From contig JACGCN010000008.1 of assembly GCA_014905825.1 (NCBI GenBank), forward strand, positions 930,001-994,000: 64,000 nucleotides of DNA, written 5' to 3'. The notes beneath the pieces were generated by a model, which did not search any database, was not told where the DNA came from, and saw only the letters and a program-made list of their open reading frames with translations. Of the stretch, positions 34,207-44,400 are shown in pieces; positions within the stretch are counted from its first letter, which is position 1; each line of letters begins with the position of its first letter. The position numbers and the translations under genes were made by a program. Origin of the DNA: Lyophyllum atratum (taxonomy: Eukaryota; Basidiomycota; Agaricomycetes; Agaricales; Lyophyllaceae).

Positions 34207-37200
34207 ATGAGACTCGCTGCATCTCAAGCCGCGCTGTTCCAATGTTCCAAGCCACGGAATCAACCAATCCGGAGCCTCTCCTCTTCCTGTACACGAGCAA
34301 GCTCACCCAAGAAACCGGTGGACAAAAACTCGTTCTCAAACACTTTGCTACTCCCTAAAACATCGTTTCCATTATGGGCTGATCCGGCAAAAAGCGAAGC
34401 ACCATTTCAGGAAAGGACCGGGGAGAGTCTCTATCGCTGGCAGGTAGATACAGCTCAACAGTGTTCTATCACTTACTCACACTTGTCGTCTAAAGTGGAA
34501 AAATGCACCAGGTCCGCTATGGGTCCTTCATGACGGGCCTCCGTACGCCAACGGCAATCTGCATATGGGTTGGGCAATTGCTCTAAGTTTCAGACGCTGA
34601 CACAAAACTGACATCCGAGTTAAGGGCACGCTCTCAATAAGATTCTGAAGGACATCATTAATCGGTTTCACGTGTCATTGGGTCGGAAAGTGCAGTACGT
34701 CCATTTAGTCGTATGTTGACTAGATGCCGACTCCAGCCTGGTCTAGTTACATTCCAGGTTGGGACTGTCATGGACTTCCGATCGAAAATAAGGCGCTGCA
34801 AGAGCTTGGTGTACGTCAACATTAGCCTACCACTACGGTCTATCGCTGATGCTGCTGAAAAGCAAGACTCGTTGACAACCCCGGCTAGCACCATTCGAGC
34901 GACCGCAGATGCGACTGCCAGACGGGAAATTATATCTCAGAAAGAACAATATCGTCATTTTGGGATTATGGCAGATTGGAGCCCAGAATCGACCTATCGG
35001 ACTTTGGGTAAGTGATTCTACAATACACTTTCCCGACATTGTTAACTCAAGTCAATAGACCCTCAGTACGAATTTCGACAATTGCGTATATTCCAGAAGA
35101 TGGTTGAGAAAGGTGCATTGGATCGTCACTCACTCTTCGACGCAATCCATTGAAATCTTATAACTGAAATAGGCCTTATATACCGACACTATCGACCTGT
35201 TCACTATTCCCCCTCTTCCCGGTCAGCCCTAGCTGAAGCAGAGCTTGTGTACAAGGATGACCACGTCTCCCACTCTGTCTACGTCACCTTCGGAATTGAT
35301 AGGAAAATTCCAATCCAGGACCCAGTCATTCAGGAATTAGTATCATCGGAGTCGTCTGTTCATCTCCTCGTTTGGACGACAACGCCCTGGACCCTGACTG
35401 CGAACATGGCAAGTTTCTTTCTCTGGTATTATCTACGTGGTCTAATCCACTACCTGGCAGGGTATTGCTGTACATCCTGACTTAGCATACTCGATCCTCC
35501 GCCGCACAGACGGAGACAGTAGGGTTGTCATTGTTGCTAAAGAGCGAATGACTGCCTTAGCGGACATTCTTGGCCCGTTTGAAATTATCGGGGAGGTCCA
35601 AGGTATTTACTTCTCACACGTTCCCATTTCCTACCCGCTCACCCTAAGTTCCAGGAACGGATCTGGTCGACATTTATTATACCCCCATTTTCTCCTCCCT
35701 CTCCTCATCAAGCCCCAGTCTCAAAGTAATCTCAGCCTCGCACGTCACTTCGGAATCCGGGACGGGTTTGGTGCACTGTGCACCTGCCCACGGTGCCGAA
35801 GATTATAACGCCTTCCTTGCTTTGGGTCTGGTATCGACTTCCAAGAACATGATTTGCCATGTTGATGGTGAAGGGAAGTTCACATCCGACGTTGCTCATG
35901 TTGTTGGTGATGCCTCCACAAGCCTAGTGGGCCAGGAAGTTCTGGGTGGTGGGTCAAGGGCAGTTGTAGAACTCCTCAAGAGGGTTGGCTCATTGGTCAA
36001 GGTGCAGCGCATTAAGCATCGATATCCATATGACTGGAAGACGGACAAACCTATCATCGTAACGTGTGTCTCGAGAGGCCTTCGGCGTTCCTTTTAGGCT
36101 GACTTGTCCCTGCAGAGCGACCTCTCAGTGGTTTGCCGATCTCGCAAACATTGAAGACGATGCGTTGAACGCCTTGAAGGACGTCTCCTTCTTTCCTCCC
36201 GCATGTACGCCAGGCGACTCAAATCACGTAACCGTTCTTACTAACGATCTCCTCAGCTCGAAACCGGCTTGAGTCATTTGTCCGCTCACGCTCCGAGTGG
36301 TGCATCTCCCGTCAACGTGTTTGGGGAGTTCCCATTCCGGCTTTGCATCGCCTGGATTCTGACCAAGCTGTCCTCGATGCCGCCTCCCTCGACCACATAC
36401 TTTCCGTCCTAGAAGAGAAAGGTGTTTCTCATTGGTGGAATGGACCCGTGGATGACTTTGTCCCTCCAGCACTGCACGAGAAAGATCGCCCTGCATCGGA
36501 GACGTGGCGTAAAGGCACGGATACCATGGATGTGTGGTTCGACAGCGGCACGTCCTGGTCGATGCTGAGTGAGGCAGGCCTTGGGGAGGATAGGCCATTC
36601 CTTGCGGATCTTTGCCTTGAAGGATCAGACCAGCACCGTGGGTGGTTCCAGAGTCAGCTTTTGACTGCAGTTGGTTCGGCCTCACCGGATACTCAACGTG
36701 TGAGCCCGTATGGCACGCTCATCACCCATGGTATGGTTCTCGACCAAGCGGGGAAGAAAATGAGCAAATCATTGGGCAACATTATCAGTCCTTTGACAGT
36801 TGTCTTGGGCGGCAAGGTTCGTGGAGTTAGCGTTTTTGATGAGAAGTCATGTTCCTATACTGTGTTATAGGACAAGAAGAAGGATCCAGCATATGGAGCT
36901 GATGTGCTTAGGTTGTGGGCGGCAACAGTCGAATACTGGCGGGATATGTCGATCGGTCCAACCGTGCTGGCCCAGGCCAACGAGTCGATGAGAAAGATTC
37001 GCAATTCTGCACGCTTTATGCTGGGTAACATTGGCGATGAGGAGACTAGGCGGCAACTGGAGCGAGTACCAAGGGAGGAGATGGGGCTAGTTCGTCTCGT
37101 GTCCTTTGTCACCCGGTTATCATCTACTGAATAGCTCTCAAGGCTGAGCGATACGTGATGCACGAGTTGTATAACCTCGAGCAGACTGCCCTCAGAGAGT

Positions 37201-38230
37201 ATTCGTCTTACAACTTTCCTAAAGGTATGCACTTCTTTCAAGATCGTGCCCTCGATCTCTACTTATTTGACCGCGGCAGTCATCACCTTTTTGACTAATT
37301 TTGCCAACATCACCTTATCGTCGCTGTACTTTGACATCACCAAGGATTGCCTCTACGCAAACAACTTCTCTTCCCCAGAACGCAGAGCGGTAGTTACTTT
37401 GCTCGAACAGGTCTGCATCTGTCTTGCCTGCCTTCATCGTTCCCTTCCTCACGCCGCTCCGCAGGTGTTGACCACAATGACCTCGGTACTAGCGCCCGTC
37501 CTACCACATTTAGCGGAAGAAATCCACAGCTCGTGGAAATCCGACGGCTTGTCGGTGTTTATGACCCCGTGGCGCCCTTTAGTACGTTCTGATAGGCAGC
37601 TCTCAAACTTCATGATCTAAAGTGCCCCGACAGAGTTCCCAGTGGAAGGATACTGAGGCTGCAGAAGACATGGCGGAGCTCCTTCGTCTTCGTGGAGTGG
37701 TTCTCTCTTTGCTAGAGCAAGCCCGCGGAAAAAAGTCAGTCGTTAGATTTACGTATAGTCCTGTTCTGATGCAACTTCCTTTAGGGATCTTAAAAGCTCA
37801 TTAGAAGCTGAAGTCGACGTAATTCTGCCTGACAGTGCTACCGGAACGAGGCTCGGGAAACTGTTGCAGCGGGAGGGTGCGTGTGCTCCAGGCCTTTCAG
37901 AAAACTTATTGAACTCAATGCTTTGACTTAGAAAACCTTCTCAAGAAATTGTTCATCACCTCGGATGCCTTCGTCACAGACGAAGGTTCACTAGGGACAT
38001 CTTCTCCGCAATGGATTTACACAGATACGGTGCCAATATCTGGTATGTCACAGACCCCGTCCCTTTCGTCGCTTGTACGCGGCTCATGCATAATCTCCTC
38101 AGGGTGCGATGACGAGGTGGCGATACGTGTCCGGCCCGCGGCCCTCCATAAATGTCCTCGCTGCTGGACTTATACTCGCCCAGTAGACGATGTGTTGTGT
38201 TCACGATGTAGCGAGGTCGTAGAGCATTGA
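34207..38230 (+). CDS. ISM1: Mitochondrial isoleucyl-tRNA synthetase
   Basis: A multi-exon class I aminoacyl-tRNA synthetase. The N-terminus ([27 protein letters not shown]) is basic and Ser-rich, like a mitochondrial presequence. [11 protein letters not shown] then [14 protein letters not shown] holds the HIGH motif, split by an intron. [18 protein letters not shown] follows, then the editing-domain signature [10 protein letters not shown], and AWCIS-like segments around [17 protein letters not shown] and [11 protein letters not shown]. The KMSKSLGN motif is near 36760, and the anticodon-binding region follows. The C-terminal zinc-binding knuckle CPRCWTY...LCSRC ends at VVEH and the TGA at 38228-38230. 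The start is the first ATG of the presequence-like frame. Confidence 0.92.
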
Positions 38231-38412
38231 TGTGTATTTAGTGGTTAGATTATATATAACTAGAAGATGGGGTCACAAGTAACTGTCCCTGCGGACACGC
38301 ATCCTTGGTCTAGGATGTGGTAGAATAGGGAGCATGCGAGTGTTGTGCCGGTCATTAACGGTCAACAAAAGTCCAGGCTGGTCAAATTTCGGACATGACC
38401 TGACTTTGATTA

Positions 38413-39253
38413 TAGGTCGAGGATCTAATCTGATTCAGAGATGATAACACCTAAGACACTAGATCCAATATAAAGACAGCCTTACCACTTGTGCCCAGCA
38501 ACGATGTACCGCGGTAGCAAAGAAACACAGTCGTCCAGGAAGAGGGTTCCCGCGATAACGAAAAAAAGTAACATAAGACAATCAAACTGATCGCAGACAT
38601 TCGATAATCATGAACGAGGATGATGATACCGAGTTGATACCGAAGCTTACCGAAGGGAGGTGTTGACGAACCTCGCCCTTCGCTTTGTTGCGTATGGAAG
38701 TGCGGCTGCAAGTTCAACAGAGTGTCCGAGGTGCTAGGCTCTTTCCTGATTTTTCTTCTTTCTAATTTATGTGTGCGATCGCGATTATCCGGAGACACGA
38801 AGCTACAGCCTACGTACAGATCCTCAGAAGGATTATCCCAGAGAACACTCGGGTACAAGCCCAGAATGATCTCGACACAAGAACTCTCAAATGTAGATCA
38901 ACAGATATGGCTTTTAATATTGTTAAGTTTTTTGGCCTAGATCTGAAAACTCACAACTACAAAAACATAACTGCCATAATTTCACCCTGAGTCTATGTTA
39001 ACTTTTGCCTTACCTGTAAAGACCTCGTCGACCTGCAACTTGGTCAATCTCCTTCCAGACAGCCTTGAACTCCGTCGAAACTCGTCGACATCTTCACTGG
39101 TTTGGCGTGCACCACCCCAAATTTTCTTCAACATCATTTTTAGCCTCCTGTCGTAGACCGACAACCCGAAAGTCAGGACCTGCAGCTCAGAGAAGCACTT
39201 TCGCGAGAGGATTCTCTTCACTTTCTCCCAATCCAGACCCAATTCACTCCCTT
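38413..39253. repeat. 841-bp duplicated segment, copy 1 (truncated)
   Basis: This block matches 58104-58944 in the same orientation over its whole length without gaps. I found two substitutions (38458 A versus 58149 G; 39178 A versus 58869 G). The left edge is TAGGTCGAGG and the right edge is CACTCCCTT. It contains the last 272 nt of an F-box gene coding sequence (minus strand) plus about 570 bp of its downstream flank. The intact gene surrounds copy 2, so copy 1 is the derived copy. Confidence 0.95.
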
Positions 39254-39356
39254 TCAGATCGAATAAGGGGCGATGCATGCGCCCTCCCGTGACAAGTCTT
39301 ACATCCACAGTCGAAGCTTGAAGAGCCAGGCCATCCATGATCAAATCTGCGCGCAT
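38982..39356 (-). pseudogene. F-box gene 3' fragment with a foreign 5' end (chimeric ORF)
   Basis: The minus-strand frame 39356-38982 is open for 124 codons. The last 91 codons (from GSELGLDWEKVKRIL to NIDSG) equal the C-terminus of the F-box protein at 58673-60092, with one change (Val for Ala in LQVLTF). The first about 33 codons (MRADLIMDGLALQ...) come from the sequence beyond the duplication edge and are unrelated to the F-box gene. No F-box domain is present, so it cannot be a normal F-box protein. It lies between ISM1 and NUP53. Whether it is expressed is unknown. Confidence 0.75.
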
Positions 39357-39511
39357 CGCCGGGACCCAACTTCAATTTGAATTTTCTTGCAATTTTCGCG
39401 ACGCGTCCTGATCACGTGCCTTACCTTCGAATCCAAGCACACCCCAACAATTAATCACGGCTGTGGCAATTCTTCAACCTTGTCCATTGCACCTTCATTC
39501 CTGTCGCCAAC

Positions 39512-40967
39512 ATGCACAGCTCCCCGTTTACAGTAGCCGGGATGTCGACCTCAACGAGCAGCCACCACCATTCGCCGAACATCAACACTTGGAGTACTAG
39601 CAGCACCGGAGGACAGCTGACAAACACTTTCCAAGATTCACTTTCCCAGTCTAGGAGCCACTATCAGCCAGGCTATCTCATGGTCAGACGCGTTTTTCTT
39701 GATCCAAAGGAACTTTTCTGACAGAAACTCCCGAACAGTCATCGCAAACTGATGTATGTGTCGCGTTGCTGGAAGCTGTGTCATGCTCACAGAGTCCAGA
39801 ATGCGCCCCAAGGGAACCAACGGGTGGACGAGGTGCCGATCGTACAAACGAAAGCGAAAATGAACCAGATCCTGTCTCGAGGCTCTACATCAGATTTTGG
39901 GATGGATTCTATGTTTGAAAGTACACGGTACGCCCATGCCACTACCTCGTTGCGTACAGTTGTCTGACATGAACGACACCACTTTAGCCAACGACAAAAA
40001 CTCGCAGACGCGGATGCGCCGCCCACGAACTCTGTTAATGATATTCCCAACGAGTTCCCCCATAGCCGGAGTTCCACTTACCAACCGAGGGTAGGTTCTT
40101 ACCCTTTTCCTGGCTCTCGGAATTTTTGTTCGTTACGCAAGGCGAGCGATGGACTTGTGAACAGAGTACCAGCGCACGCTACTTTACACACCTCCGGGCT
40201 ATGAATGACTGCGTCAACGGCATGTGGTTGTTCGTTTTCCATTCGATGATCGTTCGTTGGTGTTCATGTCTGGCATTCGCTGTTCTGGCCATGGCCCTGA
40301 TGGATTATCTCACCCTGATTGATGAAGCGTGCAATTCCAATCCGCCTTAATCGTCTACTTCTTTCTGCACTATCTAATTGACGTTACTGTTTCCAGACTC
40401 CTCAGGACACACCAGCTTTTACTCGGCGCCAACAGCTGTCCGTCCCCACCACCCCCCAGACCGGACAACCACTCTACATCATCGTCTTCGGGTACCCCGC
40501 AGACAGGTACAGTCTCACTGTGGAATACTTTCAGTCCCTAGGCGCCGCAACCGACCCGGACCCCCATCAGGAGATCCAGAACTGCTTCCGCATCGGGTTC
40601 ACAGACCCTGGGGACGCGTTGAGGGCAGTGAGGAAGAATGGAGAGGTGTTGGGCGGGAGCTGGATGGTTGGGACCAAGTGGGCCGTACGTCTTCCGCATT
40701 TGCTTCCGTCGTTCTTTTCGTCGAACTGACTCATGTACGGTCCAACAGGACCCATTACAAGCGGAAGCCTTATTCGGCTTGGTGGCCACTATGCCCGCCC
40801 AGATCCTCGACTCCAGGAGTGACAGTAGCAACGCCATGTCTATCGACGAGCCTACGTCCCCGCAGAGGGGTACACCTGGTGGTGCGGTGAAAGGTGGCTC
40901 GTACAGCAAAGTCGGCACCCCTATCAAGCTAGCCCCATCGAGTGCTGCGTTCCGGAGGCATAATGCG
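39512..40967 (+). pseudogene. NUP53: Nucleoporin NUP53/NUP35, 5' part, interrupted by the copia insertion
   Basis: The exons are 39512-39682, 39725-39753, 39793-39927, 39988-40090, 40397-40684 and 40749-40967, all in frame. They encode MHSSPFTVAGMSTSTSS, a linker with VPIVQTKAKMNQ and SDFGMDSMFESTRQRQ, and then the RRM-like Nup53/35 domain (QPLYIIVFGYPADRYSL, ...NCFRIGFTDPGDALRAV, ...GTKWA). Nup53 is a linker nucleoporin of the inner ring. The reading frame enters the 5' LTR after RRHNA and would add a 23-residue LTR-derived tail ending at 41036. The true C-terminus lies downstream of the element at 47328-47498. The gene as assembled is therefore split, although the haploid partner nucleus may carry an intact allele. 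Confidence 0.9.
40961..40967. repeat. Target-site duplication, left copy
   Basis: TAATGCG here is repeated at 47321-47327 directly after the 3' LTR. If the LTR is read as ending ...CATA, the duplication is the 5-bp ATGCG usual for copia. If it is read TG...CA, the shared sequence is 7 bp. Confidence 0.9.
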
Positions 40968-41241
40968 TGTTGGGATAGTGACTTATCAGCGTTTGCGTTT
41001 CTTCTCGACCACGTGACCTTTCATATACTTTTTTGATTCCTCATTCCCCAACCTCAGTTGTTCTTCCTTTCACGACACTGAGGTTGGTACGTATATGCTC
41101 GCTCACTCGTTCTCTCCTGTTCCCTATCTGACATGGTACATAGATCTCTGTCTCCGTGTCCTCTAGGTATAACAAATAGTTGTTCTTCCTTTCACGACAC
41201 TGAGGTTGATCTCTGTCTCCGTGTCCTCTAGACCAGGATCA
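40968..41241 (+). repeat. 5' LTR of the copia element (274 bp)
   Basis: It starts TGTTGGGATAG and ends GGATCA, and is identical to 47047-47320 except for one base (T in TTTTTTGATT versus C at the 3' copy). The first about 85 bp hold a CACGTG box (about 41010) and a TATA-like CATATAC, so U3 is short. The rest is dominated by a leader segment present twice: 41056-41166 with a 57-nt GT...AG insertion (41087-41143) and 41178-41231 without it. Confidence 0.95.
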
Positions 41242-41243
41242 TA

Positions 41244-41253
41244 GGTTATGGGC
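41244..41253 (+). other. Putative primer-binding site
   Basis: GGTTATGGGC begins two bases after the 5' LTR. It is the complement of the initiator-Met tRNA anticodon loop and stem (GCCCATAACC). Drosophila copia is primed by the 5' half of tRNA-iMet, pairing at this region, so the same primer is likely. The bases after it diverge. Confidence 0.5.
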
Positions 41254-41436
41254 ATCCCTTTCTAGGGGTACACGTAGACACCTTTGTGTTGCGGTTCCAA
41301 CTCACCGTTTCCCGTTGCCTTGCTCTGTGGCCGCCTCCACAACGTTTGCCTGCCGTTTCCGCGATCAACCGATCGATCACACCATCTTTGCCTCCGTCGA
41401 CGTCACACTCCGTCGAGCCCACCGCCTTAGTTCACG

Positions 41437-44400
41437 ATGCATAACGGTTCCATGCAGGATGGACAACCGGCCACGCCGACCACTCCGCAGCATTTTTGGC
41501 CATATCATCATCAGCCTCCCAGTAACGCGCATATGTTCACCCAGCCACCGGCCCAGTTTCAATCGACGACCCAATATCCGACATCCGTGGACCCTCACGT
41601 TCGTTCTCCCGTTAATAATTTTTCCCATCTTCGTTATTCCGATTCCAGTAATACCCTTGTTTCTCCCACCGCATATAATCAGCGTTTCAACAAACAACTT
41701 CCTCGCCCTCCTGCGCATACTCATCCCTTACATCAGAACTTTATTCCTGACTCTCCTTCCCCACATCGTAATCTTGTTAGCACTTCTCCAGTTCTCCATG
41801 CACCGATTCCCCAATACGCACCTCGTCCGCCCCCGGATCCATTCGTTCTCAATCATATTCCTGTCCTCCCACGTACTGTTCCACGTCGCACGAACGTTAG
41901 ATCCGCCCCTACTCGTCCAGAATCTTTTCCCACTGTACATCGTCCTTTCAATGCTCGTCCTATCTCCCAAGCTTCGGAACATTTTCCCATTTTGGACGCT
42001 CCTCCTCCCCCTGTGCCACTTAATTTGCGCCCTCCTTCTGTACCTATAGCTCAACGTGTCCCAACGCCCGCTCGGGCTCCTTATGACCCGAATGCTCTTC
42101 CTCAGAATTTCGCTCCTCCTCAGAATTTTGCTCCTCCTTATAATTATATGCCGTATCCTCCTCCTTATAATTATATGCCTTATCCTCCTCCTTATTATCC
42201 CCAGCAGAATATTCCGTTACCCCATGTTGGTCAGCTTCCTGCTGCACCCATCCCCCCTCCTCCCGTTCTCCCTCTCCCTGCTCAACCCGTTCTCCCTCCC
42301 CCTGCTCAACCCGTTCCCCCTCCACCTCCCCAACCAGTTCCTCCTACGACTGCATTCACGAAAACTGATTTACCTACCTTAACTACTATACCTTTTCTTC
42401 GAACGTCCACGGATTGGGTACACTGGGAAGCCGCGGTCACTCGGCTCATCGACAATGTCGGTCTTCGTGGACACATATGCAGGGTACCGGAACCTGGTGA
42501 ACTCATTGATCCTACGAGCCCAGCATCCTTTCCGCCTCCATACGATCACAACTCTACGGATGCGGACGTTCAACGCTATACCTCCTGGTGGCATGACGAC
42601 GATATCGCTTCCCATGTCATCATCGGCAAACTCTCGAATGAGATTGCTATCACGCTTCCCCCAAAGCGTGGTCCTCCGTATGACCATAACATTCGTACTG
42701 CTCGGGATGTCCTCGATATCCTGCGGAAACGGTTTAGCATTGGTAGTGCTGGAGCTGCAGAACTTGCGAAGGATTCCCTTTTCCATACGAAATGTCACAT
42801 CATGAACGTACCGGCATATGTCCAGGCATGGCGCGCTCTGGTGTACCAGCTTCGTGGCACACCCTGGGACCTCACACCTTACCAGCGTGTTCAAAAATTT
42901 ATCGACGGCATACCGAATCACGGCATCTTCTTAAACATCAAGGATCGTGTTCGCGCATCTTGGATGAACGGTCCAAATGGACTTTACACTTTCGATGAGT
43001 TATCGGAAGAAGTTTTGGAGATTGACATCGATAGGCGCCGCAGCCAACGCTCATCACAGTCTACCAACATTGTTCGTCCATCTCCGGCTCATACTCCTCG
43101 AGGTCCTCAAAATCCTACATCTCAACCGTCTAGTGAAAACGCCGTTCCGCAACCCTCTGTCGATCCAGTACCCGCTTCTACACCCACACCAACTCGCGAA
43201 CGCATTCAGTGCTCGAATTGCTTCATGTATGGGCATCGCGATCGTGATTGTTGGGCCGAGGGGGGTGGAAACGTTGGTGGACGAGAAGCTTATAAGAAAT
43301 CAGTACGGGCTAGGGCAAATCTTGCATCCACAGACGCGTTCATCGACACAGAAACACAATCCATATCACCGCCTTTAGCTTTCCATGACCCAGATGTACA
43401 TTCCCTCGAGACTATCGCCGAGGAAGACCAAATTGAAGTACAACATTCTTTGTATACTGCGTGCTCCTCCGAGTTGCCGGATGACACCCCGCCGTACTTC
43501 GATTTCGTTGCGACATCAACACCTGTCGTTTTGTCGTCCATCTCGGATCGTTTTAACTCTATCCTCGACTCGGGCTGTACTACCCACATTATTCGCGATG
43601 CAAGATATTTCTGGACTTATCATCCGGAACTAGCTGTACCTGTAGGCACCGCCAACTGCGGTATTCTTCGCACCATGGCTCGCGGCGAAGTACGTTTTCG
43701 AGCTCACATCGACGGCAAAAATGTTATTCTTGCACTAAAAGATTGTCTTCACGCCCCTGACGTACCCATCAACTTACTGTCGGTTGGATCCATGGTCGAA
43801 AATAATCTGAAGTTAGTCTTCGAGAAGGACGCGACTTCCATTATGTTCCCGAAGTCATCGCCGACCTTACATGGTAGCTCCTTGTCGGCTACTGTCCACA
43901 ACCGACTATCGTTCCTGCACTGTGATTTCATACTCCCGGATGTCAGCACTCCTCATAATCCATCCATTGCATTTCCTGCAGTCGCTATTGTTCCGACCAC
44001 CTTCCCTCGTGTTCACGTTACGCCGGGCTTATGGCACCGTAGATTTGGACATCTAGGTCACGATGCGACTCGTGCGGTCTTGACCAAGAACTACGCAACT
44101 GGGGTTGCGTATACTGGTCCCTTCCAAGACACGCATTGCATTCCATGCATCCTAGGGAAACAGCCATCACGTCCATACGATCATTTCGAACGTCGTGCAG
44201 ACCACGTCTGTGATTTACTCCACATGGACTCGTGTGGACCTTTTCCGACTCGTTTCTCGAACGGCCATACAACTTACTTCCACTCGATCCTCGATGACAA
44301 CTCGAATTTCGGGAGCTCGGCACTTCTAGCGACAAAAGATCAGGCGGTACCACACTACTTGACTACTGAAGCGCAGTGGGAACTTAAATCAGGCAACAAG

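Noticed and set aside
40126..40350. 75-codon plus-strand frame in the 306-nt intron of NUP53
   Set aside because: The flanking NUP53 exons join in frame without it, and it has no motif; intron sequence.
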